Source of the DNA: Clostridiales bacterium | GTDB lineage: Bacteria > Bacillota > Clostridia > Oscillospirales > Acutalibacteraceae | Assembly (NCBI GenBank): GCA_012511485.1 | Contig: JAAZFZ010000013.1 | Location: 1-8,061, forward strand | Length of the DNA stretch: 8,061 nucleotides | Reading direction: 5' to 3' | In this document: in pieces, positions 1-5,549 of the stretch | Layout: each line of letters opens with the position of its first letter | How positions within the stretch are numbered: the stretch's first letter is position 1 | Program-made: the position numbers and the translations under genes | The notes under the pieces: generated by a model | What the model saw: the letters and a program-made list of their open reading frames with translations, nothing else | What the model was told of the DNA's origin: nothing | The model's database searches: none

Positions 1-6
1 AAATAC

Positions 7-35
7 TTGCAATTGAATGACAAACCTGTTAGAAT
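7..35 (+). promoter_or_regulatory. Promoter of rpmB
   Basis: The -35 candidate is TTGCAA at 7-12. After a 17-bp spacer comes the -10 element TAGAAT at 30-35. A TG dinucleotide at 27-28 makes it an extended -10 (TGtTAGAAT). Transcription should begin near 41-42, leaving a leader of about 30 nt before rpmB. The element matches sigma-A consensus at 4/6 and 5/6 positions. The window starts only 6 bases upstream, so a promoter further out cannot be excluded. Confidence 0.6.
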
Positions 36-72
36 ACTTTTGTTATTCACTCATGCAAAGGAGGTGCCGCAA

Positions 73-261
73 ATGGCAAAATGCGATTACTGCGGTAAAG
101 GTGTTTCATTCGGTATAAAAGTATCTCACTCACACAGGCGTTCCAATAGAACATGGCGCCCAAATGTCAAGCGTGTCAAGGCAATAGTTGACGGTTCTCC
201 GAGAAGAGTTTATGCCTGCACTCGCTGCCTTCGTTCGGGCAAGGTTACACGCGCCGTTTGA
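73..261 (+). CDS. rpmB: 50S ribosomal protein L28
   Basis: This is a 62-residue protein of normal length for the Firmicutes form of L28, a component of the large ribosomal subunit. The N-terminus MAKCDYCGKG and the C-terminal CTRCLRSGKV are typical. Two CxxC pairs (C4/C7 and C49/C52) form the zinc-ribbon of the zinc-binding version. The middle is rich in Arg, Lys and His (HSHRRSNRTW), as expected for rRNA contact. The frame is open upstream to position 7, but the start at 73 is chosen because AAAGGAGGTG at 57-66 sits 8 nt before it and the protein then begins exactly as the family does. The gene stands alone between its own promoter and two terminators, so it is probably monocistronic. Because all four cysteines are present, it is not the zinc-independent paralogue that is often under Zur control. 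Confidence 0.97.
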   Translation: MAKCDYCGKGVSFGIKVSHSHRRSNRTWRPNVKRVKAIVDGSPRRVYACTRCLRSGKVTRAV

Positions 262-293
262 TTTTTATTTTGTTTTTGATAGAATAGGCGTTT

Positions 294-324
294 AAATGAG
301 CTGTTTTTAACGGCTCATTTTTCT
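294..324 (+). terminator. Rho-independent terminator of rpmB (first)
   Basis: AAATGAGCTG (294-303) pairs with CGGCTCATTT (311-320), with one G-U pair and a 7-nt loop. A short T-rich tail follows. It lies 33 nt after the rpmB stop codon. Confidence 0.75.
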
Positions 325-370
325 GTTGCCGAAAATCTGCTTATCTGTTTACCAAAAAGCTACTTAAAAC

Positions 371-404
371 GGGCGAGGGTTTTAAAAACCCCCGCCCCTT
401 TTTT
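371..404 (+). terminator. Strong Rho-independent terminator (second after rpmB)
   Basis: A long hairpin has its left arm at 371-382 and its right arm at 386-397. The GGGCG/CGCCC base, one A-C mismatch and GGG/CCC pairs make a very stable stem. CC and six T follow (399-404). On the opposite strand the hairpin is followed only by GTTTT, so it could also weakly stop transcripts from the leftward URO-D gene. That second role is inference. Confidence 0.85.
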
Positions 405-420
405 ATATGTTCATTTAAGG

Positions 421-609
421 TTGTCAAAGTCATTATATATTTTAAATTATTTCAGTCAAGAATTTCATCCCGAAATAAAACGACAACTTAATAAACGCCC
501 TACCTATGAGCCGCATTATACATTACAATTATGTTTTCTGCGGGAGTATTATCCTGAATCTGATAAGTGGGTGCAAAATGATATCCCCTTAAATAAGAAT
601 CTCATATAA
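421..609 (+). pseudogene. Possible gene remnant or small unknown ORF
   Basis: This is a 62-codon open frame beginning at a TTG, with no internal Met. The only purine-rich stretch upstream, AAGG at 417-420, abuts the TTG with no spacing, so there is no credible ribosome site. The predicted peptide has a protein-like composition (for example FLREYYPESDKW near residues 39-50) and no obvious low complexity. I do not recognise a family. It directly follows a strong terminator, and I see no promoter for it. The best guesses are the decayed 3' end of a lost gene or chance coding. The rest of the 262-611 stretch holds only the two terminators. Confidence 0.25.
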
Positions 610-611
610 AA

Positions 612-1577
612 TCACCCCTTCGCAAGCTTCGTTATCAGGTTAAAAGCGTAGATAAGCTCATCAATTGAACAATGCTCCTGAACAAAATGTGTGGTGCAGA
701 AAAGCCAGCGTTTGCCCTTTAGAAGACTGAAAACTCTTTTTATCTCAGATTCAAGCCTGCTCAGGTCATTGAAGCCTAATGTAGACTGAACACAAAGCCC
801 GCCCAGAATTGCAAATTTATCGGCGTATTTTTCAAGATAAACATCATAAGGCATGCCTGCCGTTTCCTGCCACGGATGAATAACCTGATAGCCCAACTCA
901 TGGACTCCGTCAAGCACATCAAGAATGCAGCCGTCTGAATGGAGACTCAAAAATGCACCTGCTGACCTGACTGCATCTGCAGTTATCTTGTGGTAAGGGA
1001 AAATAAGCTCCCTCCACATTTTCGGGCTAAACATAAGCCCGGTCTGGGAGCCCCAGTCATCGGAAATATGTATCATATCCATGCCCAGCTCAATTGAGTT
1101 GAGGGCAAACTGCCTGTTCCATTGGGCAACCCGCCTGTACACTTCCTTGAGCTCATCGGGATAAAGTGCGAGATACATTAAATGATTTTCTATCCCGAAC
1201 GCTTCGTTGAGGCACTCAAAAATCCCATTTGTCTGCAGATAGCAGAAGCGCCCTCTCTGCCTGTGATGCTCCATTGCTTTTACAATTGACTGATAATCCT
1301 CCATATTGTTGGGATCAGTTAAATCATACTGCAAAAAAATTTCCGGCGTCACTTCTACCCCTGCTTTATTCATATCATGTATTTCTTCGGCAAATATGCC
1401 AGGGCCGCCGAAAATGTGAGCCATGTCGAATGCATAATGGTCTTCAAATTTCTCGACTGAACCGAAATAATTTGAAATCTGTTCCGATAGATTTGCAGAT
1501 ACCCACCCGTAAACAGGTGTTTGCCCCATATTGTTTTCGCCCTTGATGGTTTTTATGACTAAATCTCTGGATGTCAT
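612..1577 (-). CDS. Uroporphyrinogen decarboxylase (URO-D) superfamily protein, methyltransferase-like, not HemE
   Basis: This 321-residue protein has the URO-D TIM-barrel layout also used by corrinoid:coenzyme M methyltransferases (MtaA/MtbA type). Visible marks are HISDDWGSQTGLMFSP around residues 170-185, LHSDGC at 212-217, LGGLCVQ at 258-264, and a C-terminal HFVQEHCSIDELIYAF at 297-312. The HemE arginine motif (RPPVWxMRQAGR) is absent near the N-terminus, so a haem role is unlikely. In MtaA/MtbA a His-x-Cys supplies zinc ligands. Here the corresponding site reads H213-S-D215-G-C217, so metal binding, if any, differs. The start is set at the ATG at 1577, with GGGGGA at 1585-1590 about 7 nt upstream. 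An in-frame TTG at 1583 abuts that site and is less likely. It is divergent from the SDR gene and shares its control region. The substrate is unknown. I infer a methyl-transfer or decarboxylase-like activity on a small molecule. Confidence 0.85.
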   Translation of the reverse strand: MTSRDLVIKTIKGENNMGQTPVYGWVSANLSEQISNYFGSVEKFEDHYAFDMAHIFGGPGIFAEEIHDMNKAGVEVTPEIFLQYDLTDPNNMEDYQSIVKAMEHHRQRGRFCYLQTNGIFECLNEAFGIENHLMYLALYPDELKEVYRRVAQWNRQFALNSIELGMDMIHISDDWGSQTGLMFSPKMWRELIFPYHKITADAVRSAGAFLSLHSDGCILDVLDGVHELGYQVIHPWQETAGMPYDVYLEKYADKFAILGGLCVQSTLGFNDLSRLESEIKRVFSLLKGKRWLFCTTHFVQEHCSIDELIYAFNLITKLAKG

Positions 1578-1600
1578 TTCCAATCCCCCATTTTGGATTC

Positions 1601-1629
1601 ATTATATTATGAAGGGATTAAAAACACAA
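1601..1629 (-). promoter_or_regulatory. Promoter of the URO-D gene
   Basis: On the minus strand, TTGTGT (1624-1629) and a perfect TATAAT (1601-1606) are separated by 17 bp. The start would fall near 1594, giving a leader of under 20 nt before the ATG at 1577. Confidence 0.6.
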
Positions 1630-1641
1630 CTATGAATAGTT
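1628..1641. promoter_or_regulatory. Palindrome overlapping the URO-D -35 element (candidate operator)
   Basis: AACTAT (1628-1633) and ATAGTT (1636-1641) form a perfect 6-bp inverted repeat around GA. It overlaps the outer edge of the leftward -35 element, where a bound protein would block or recruit polymerase. No regulator gene is in the window, so function is inferred from position only. Confidence 0.35.
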
Positions 1642-1653
1642 ATTAAGAGCTGC

Positions 1654-1682
1654 AACCATTTTTGCGCCGCAAAGGTTTTTTT
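1654..1682. promoter_or_regulatory. Inverted repeat with T-run between divergent promoters
   Basis: TTTGCG (1661-1666) and CGCAAA (1668-1673) flank a central C. Outer AACC (1654-1657) and GGTT (1674-1677) can extend the pairing past a 3-nt bulge. Seven T follow (1676-1682), so as + strand RNA it would look like a terminator. No + strand gene lies just upstream, however. The 13-bp core also fits the T-N11-A shape of LysR-type sites. Either an operator or an insulating terminator is possible. Confidence 0.4.
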
Positions 1683-1737
1683 GCCTTCATCATAGTGCAT
1701 CCCTCCCCGCAAAACAGTTAAGTCAGAAATAAGGAAA

Positions 1738-1754
1738 AATTGGTTGTAATTGGT
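1738..1754 (+). repeat. Phased direct repeat AATTGGT at the SDR promoter
   Basis: AATTGGT occurs at 1738-1744 and again at 1748-1754, exactly 10 bp apart, which is one helical turn. The pair straddles the -35 element of the rightward promoter. This is a plausible activator or repressor site, but at 7 bp in AT-rich DNA it could be chance. Confidence 0.35.
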
Positions 1755-1772
1755 AATATATCATGTTAAAAT
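1744..1772 (+). promoter_or_regulatory. Promoter of the SDR gene
   Basis: TTGTAA (1744-1749), a 17-bp spacer and TAAAAT (1767-1772, 5/6 to consensus) precede the SDR gene. The start would be near 1779, giving a leader of about 23 nt that ends in the GGGGG ribosome site. Confidence 0.6.
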
Positions 1773-1801
1773 TGTTTTAATAATCATATGGGGGTTGTGT
1801 A

Positions 1802-3298
1802 ATGGCGAAAAAGACGGTTTTTCTGACAGGTTCATCCGGCAATATGGGTTTTGCAGGCTTCAAAGAGCTTTATGCAAATAAGAACAGGTTCAATATCGTG
1901 CTTCTCAACAGGGGCAGCGAAAAGAACAGAAAAAAATTTGCTGCCTATGAAAACGATGACAGCGTAAAGATCGTCTGGGGCGACCTTATGAACTACGAGG
2001 ATGTTCTGGAATGTGTGACAGGTGCCGACTATGTTCTACATGTGGGAGGGATGGTATCACCTGCGGCAGACTATTTCCCCAAAAAAACAGTTAAGACAAA
2101 CACTACAGCTGCAAGAAACATCGTCCATGCAGTCAAGGCACAGCCTAATGCAGATGAAATAAGGGTTGTTTACATAGGCACGGTTGCACAGACAGGTGAC
2201 AGAAACGCCCCTATACATTGGGGCAGAACGGGTGACCCTATTAAAATCAGTATCTATGACCATTATGCCGTTAGCAAAACAGTTGCTGAGAGCTATTTTG
2301 CCGAGTCAGGGCTCAAGCATTGGGTTTCTTTGCGCCAGTCGGGCATACTTTACCCCGCCATTCTTAAAAACTATGACCCCATTATGTTCCATGTGCCTAT
2401 TAACGGAGTTCTTGAATGGGCAACCATTGAGGATTCCGGCAGGCTTCTTCTGAATGTCTGCTCAGATGATGTACCTGAGGAATTCTGGCGCCGTTTCTAT
2501 AATATAGGCAGCGGCAGGGAATACAGAATAACTAACTTTGAATTTGAAGAGTATCTTCTCAAGGCTATCGGTATGGGCTCGCCAAAAAAGATTTTTGACA
2601 GCAAATGGTTCACTCTGAGGAACTTCCACGGGCAATGGTATGCAGACTCTGATTTGCTTGAAAGCTACCTGCATTTCAGAGCTAATATCCCTATTAAGGA
2701 ATATTTTGACAGAATGTCCGAAACCGTGCCGAAATACTTTAAGCTTGCAAAAATAGCTCCGCCCTTCCTTGTTAAAAAGCTCGGTATGCAGCGCCTGACC
2801 AAAATGAAAATCTACGGCACCATGAACTGGATTGAAAACAACAATAAGGACAGAATATCTGCCTATTACGGAACAAGGGAGAATTGGGAAAATATCGGCA
2901 CATGGGATACTTTCAGGGTAGAGCGGCCGACGGAAGAGGTTACACTCCTCGACCACGGATATGATGAAACAAAGCCGACAAGTGAGCTTGATATAGAGGA
3001 TATGAAAAAGGCGGCTCAGTTCAGGGGCGGCGAATGCCTTTCGGACAATATGGTAAAGGGCGACCTTTTCACTCCCCTTAAATGGTACTGTGCTCACGGA
3101 CATGAGTTTGAAATGACACCGAACCTTGTTCTCAAAGGAGGCCACTGGTGCCCCAAAGAGCTGCCATGGCCGTGGGATTATGACAAGGAGGCAAGGGTAA
3201 ACCCCTTCTTCGCACAGGTCTGGTATCCTCTTCATGACAAAAACGAGGATAACTTCTATGACGAGAGCATCTTCAAGGGCATGGAAGGGTATAAATAA
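1802..3298 (+). CDS. Extended SDR (NAD-dependent epimerase/dehydratase-like) with a C-terminal zinc-domain-like extension
   Basis: The protein has 498 residues, much longer than the usual 310-350 of extended SDRs. The N-terminal Rossmann fold is clear: VFLTGSSGNMG at 6-16 is the GxxGxxG dinucleotide site, WGDL at 59-62 is typical, and YAVSK supplies the catalytic Y155 and K159 pair, with T127 in YIGT as the likely Ser/Thr partner. Residues about 300-405 are an unrecognised linker region. Residues 407-453 look like a treble-clef zinc unit: FRGGECLS with C412, LKWYCAHGH with C430 and H434, then GGHWCPKE with C450. The usual last cysteine of the WCPxC end is replaced by E453. The tail is Trp/Pro/Asp-rich. 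The ATG at 1802 follows GGGGG (1790-1794) by 7 nt. The gene is transcribed away from the URO-D gene and probably controlled with it. It likely performs redox or epimerase chemistry on an unknown substrate. Confidence 0.85.
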   Translation: MAKKTVFLTGSSGNMGFAGFKELYANKNRFNIVLLNRGSEKNRKKFAAYENDDSVKIVWGDLMNYEDVLECVTGADYVLHVGGMVSPAADYFPKKTVKTNTTAARNIVHAVKAQPNADEIRVVYIGTVAQTGDRNAPIHWGRTGDPIKISIYDHYAVSKTVAESYFAESGLKHWVSLRQSGILYPAILKNYDPIMFHVPINGVLEWATIEDSGRLLLNVCSDDVPEEFWRRFYNIGSGREYRITNFEFEEYLLKAIGMGSPKKIFDSKWFTLRNFHGQWYADSDLLESYLHFRANIPIKEYFDRMSETVPKYFKLAKIAPPFLVKKLGMQRLTKMKIYGTMNWIENNNKDRISAYYGTRENWENIGTWDTFRVERPTEEVTLLDHGYDETKPTSELDIEDMKKAAQFRGGECLSDNMVKGDLFTPLKWYCAHGHEFEMTPNLVLKGGHWCPKELPWPWDYDKEARVNPFFAQVWYPLHDKNEDNFYDESIFKGMEGYK

Positions 3299-3389
3299 AA
3301 AAATGCCTTTTAAATTGTAAGACTCATGCCAATCTCATCGCTCTTTGAACAACCGCAAGGGTTGTCCCTGCGTGTTATAACAAATAGGC

Positions 3390-3425
3390 AAAAATAGACA
3401 GGGGAAATTTCTCTCCCCTGTCTAT
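3390..3425 (-). terminator. Terminator of the arg operon
   Basis: TAGACAGGGG (3395-3404) pairs perfectly with CCCCTGTCTA (3415-3424), and A3394-T3425 adds one more pair. Read on the minus strand the stem is followed by five T (complement of 3390-3394), so it ends the leftward operon 38 nt after the argD stop. On the + strand the tail is ATAATAAATT, so it may partly stop the convergent SDR transcript, which has no better terminator of its own. Confidence 0.85.
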
Positions 3426-3462
3426 AATAAATTATGGTTATTAGGTTTATGTCAACCCCTTG

Positions 3463-4626
3463 TCACTCTTCGATAACCTCTTTTATAATCCTGACTGCCT
3501 CTTTCAGCTCATCAAAGGGGATATTCAGAGCGGGCAGGAGCCTTACCTTATTCTTTGCTGTAAGTGCCGCCACTCCCCTGTCAAGGCATTTAATGACAAC
3601 CTCTTTTGCATCCTTTTCGGTTTCGATGCCTATCATCAGCCCGATACCGCTGACGCTTTTTACTCCCTTTGCCGAAGTAAACTCATTGAAAATATATTCA
3701 CTCTTTTTGACGACATCCAAAAGCAGGGTGTCGTCAATTCTTTCGATTATGCTTAATGCTCCTGCTGCGCAAACGGGGTTGCCGCCGAAGGTTGAGCCGT
3801 GGCTGCCGGCATTCAGAACTCCCTTGGTTTTTGCATTGAACATTGTTGCACCGATAGGCAGTCCGCCGCCAAGCCCCTTGGCAGTTGTTACAATGTCAGG
3901 CTCAATATTGTAATTCATATAGCAATAGAGCCTGCCCGTTCTGCCGTTGCCTGTCTGCACCTCGTCAGCAATGAGAAGAATATCCTTCTCTTTTGAAAGC
4001 TTTGAAAGTGCGCTGACGTACTCTTTATCCAATACATTCAGGCCGCCTTCACCCTGAATCAATTCAATTATAATAGCGCAGCAGTTGTTCTCGCTGATAA
4101 TATTTTTCATATCTGCTATATCGTTAGCCTCCGCAAACACAAAGCCCTGTGTGAAGGGACCGAAATCCTTATGGAATAGCTCCTGCCCGGTTGCCGAAAG
4201 CGTTGTTATTGTTCTGCCGTGAAAACTGCCCTTGAGGGAAACAATCACATTTCTATCCCCGCCGTATTTATCAGAGGAGTATTTTCTTGCCGCTTTTATT
4301 GCGCATTCGTTTGCCTCTGCGCCGGAGTTCGAGAAAAACACTTTTTTCATCCCCGTTTTTTTGCATAGCAATTCTGCCAACTTTGACTGCGGCTGCGTGT
4401 AATATAAATTTGATGTGTGCTGGAGGGTTTTTAGCTGTTTTATGACAGCCTCCTCCCATTTTTCGTCCGCTATTCCAAAACTGTTGACGGCTATGCCGCC
4501 GCCGACATCAATATACTTCTTCCCGCTCTCGTCAAAAAGCGCGGAGCCTTTCCCATGAATAAAAACAACATCAAACCTCTGGTAAGTGTTTGCTATATAG
4601 TTATTGTCAAGCTCTTTTATATTCAT
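3463..4626 (-). CDS. argD: Acetylornithine aminotransferase
   Basis: This is a PLP-dependent class-III (fold type I) aminotransferase of 387 residues, the normal size. It converts N-acetylglutamate semialdehyde and glutamate to N-acetylornithine and 2-oxoglutarate. Visible sites are SGAEAN at 101-106, the GSFHGRT loop at 133-139, GEGG at 192-195, and DEVQTG with D221 contacting the PLP ring nitrogen. Also visible are TTAKGLGGG with the Schiff-base K250, and STFGGNP at 278-284. The start is the ATG at 4626, with AAAGGA (4633-4638) 6 nt upstream. The in-frame TTG at 4641 lacks such a site. It is the last gene of argCJBD, 56 nt after argB. ArgD enzymes often also accept succinyldiaminopimelate. 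GABA or ornithine aminotransferases share the fold, but operon context favours ArgD. Confidence 0.95.
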   Translation of the reverse strand: MNIKELDNNYIANTYQRFDVVFIHGKGSALFDESGKKYIDVGGGIAVNSFGIADEKWEEAVIKQLKTLQHTSNLYYTQPQSKLAELLCKKTGMKKVFFSNSGAEANECAIKAARKYSSDKYGGDRNVIVSLKGSFHGRTITTLSATGQELFHKDFGPFTQGFVFAEANDIADMKNIISENNCCAIIIELIQGEGGLNVLDKEYVSALSKLSKEKDILLIADEVQTGNGRTGRLYCYMNYNIEPDIVTTAKGLGGGLPIGATMFNAKTKGVLNAGSHGSTFGGNPVCAAGALSIIERIDDTLLLDVVKKSEYIFNEFTSAKGVKSVSGIGLMIGIETEKDAKEVVIKCLDRGVAALTAKNKVRLLPALNIPFDELKEAVRIIKEVIEE

Positions 4627-4644
4627 TTTAATTCCTTTCAATAT

Positions 4645-4664
4645 CCCTGAAATTATTCAGCGGG
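4645..4664 (-). other. Intercistronic stem-loop between argB and argD
   Basis: CCCTGAA (4645-4651) and TTCAG-c-GGG (4656-4664) form a 7-bp stem with one bulged base and an ATTA loop. It is followed on the + strand by GAGCAAGCCCCTACCC, whose complement begins with GGGTAGGGG. There is no T-run after it in the direction of transcription, so it is not an obvious terminator. It may affect argD mRNA stability or translation, or be a degraded REP-like repeat. Confidence 0.3.
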
Positions 4665-4682
4665 AGCAAGCCCCTACCCTAA

Positions 4683-5537
4683 TTAATTCACAAACATTGT
4701 GCCTATGCCCTCGTCGGTGAGAACCTCAATTAGAATCGAATGCGGCACCCTGCCGTCAATAATAAACACTTTTTTTACTCCGCCCCTGATAGCGTCAAAA
4801 CAGCATTCAACCTTTGGAATCATGCCGCCCGATATTATGCCTTTTTCAATAAGCTTTGCGGAGTCCCCAAGAGTTACCTTTGAAATAAGTGAATCCTCAT
4901 CAGCCTTATCCCTCAACAGCCCTCTTATGTCAGTCATTGAAATCATGCTTTCGGCATTAAGGGCGGCGGCGATTTTTGACGCTGCGGTGTCTGCATTAAT
5001 ATTGAATATGTCACCGCTGCTGTCACAGCCGACAGTTGAAACAACCGGTATGTAGCCCTTTTCAAGCACATCTAAAATTGGCGTAGCGTCTATTCTTGTT
5101 ATTTCACCGACAAAACCCAGCTCATCACTTAGCTGCCTTGCCTCAATCATATGCCCGTCCATGCCGCAAAGACCTATTGCCCTGCCGCCGATATTATCTA
5201 TTAGGTTAACCAGCCCCTTATTGATTTTGCCCGCAAGCACCATCTGCACGATTTCAGCTGTTTCTTTATCCGTTACCCTGAGCCCGTTTACGAACTTGCT
5301 TTCCTTGCCGATTTTTGAGAGCATATCGGAAATCTCCTGCCCTCCGCCATGAACGAGAACAACTTTTATCCCTATGAGCGAAAGCAGCACAATATCACCC
5401 ATGACTGCCGTTTTAAGCTCCTCATTAATCATTGCGCTCCCGCCATATTTTATTACAATTATCTTGTTGTTGTATCTTTTGATATAAGGGAGTGCCTGAA
5501 TAAGGATTTCGGCTCTCTGTGCATTTGTAAGGTTCAT
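4683..5537 (-). CDS. argB: Acetylglutamate kinase
   Basis: The 284-residue amino-acid kinase phosphorylates N-acetylglutamate with ATP, the second step of arginine synthesis. Family marks are IKYGGSAM with K30 and G32-G33, VHGGGQEI at 62-69 for phosphate binding, GLRVTD at 85-90 for the substrate, and NINADTAASK at 179-188 with D183 and K188. SGGMIPK at 236-242 is also present. The N-terminal segment AEILIQALPYIKRYNNK forms the mobile helix found in arginine-inhibited, hexameric enzymes (P. aeruginosa, T. maritima), so feedback inhibition by arginine is likely. The ATG at 5537 has AGGAGG (5545-5550) 7 nt upstream. That site overlaps the argJ stop codon, so translation is probably coupled to argJ. 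Confidence 0.96.
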   Translation of the reverse strand: MNLTNAQRAEILIQALPYIKRYNNKIIVIKYGGSAMINEELKTAVMGDIVLLSLIGIKVVLVHGGGQEISDMLSKIGKESKFVNGLRVTDKETAEIVQMVLAGKINKGLVNLIDNIGGRAIGLCGMDGHMIEARQLSDELGFVGEITRIDATPILDVLEKGYIPVVSTVGCDSSGDIFNINADTAASKIAAALNAESMISMTDIRGLLRDKADEDSLISKVTLGDSAKLIEKGIISGGMIPKVECCFDAIRGGVKKVFIIDGRVPHSILIEVLTDEGIGTMFVN

Positions 5538-5549
5538 TTTTATTCCTCC

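Noticed and set aside
612..1577. Annotation of the URO-D gene as hemE
   Set aside because: The N-terminal arginine motif of true uroporphyrinogen decarboxylase is missing and no haem genes are nearby.
2462..3235. 257-codon minus-strand open frame
   Set aside because: It is antisense to the SDR coding region, whose motifs are unmistakable. No recognisable domain is seen in the antisense product.
3349..3365. ACAACC/GGTTGT hairpin as terminator of the SDR gene
   Set aside because: The 6-bp stem is not followed by a T-run on either strand, so it is at best a minor structure.
3434..3913. 159-codon plus-strand open frame
   Set aside because: It lies antisense to argD and is Ser/Pro/Phe-rich, as mirror frames of real genes often are.
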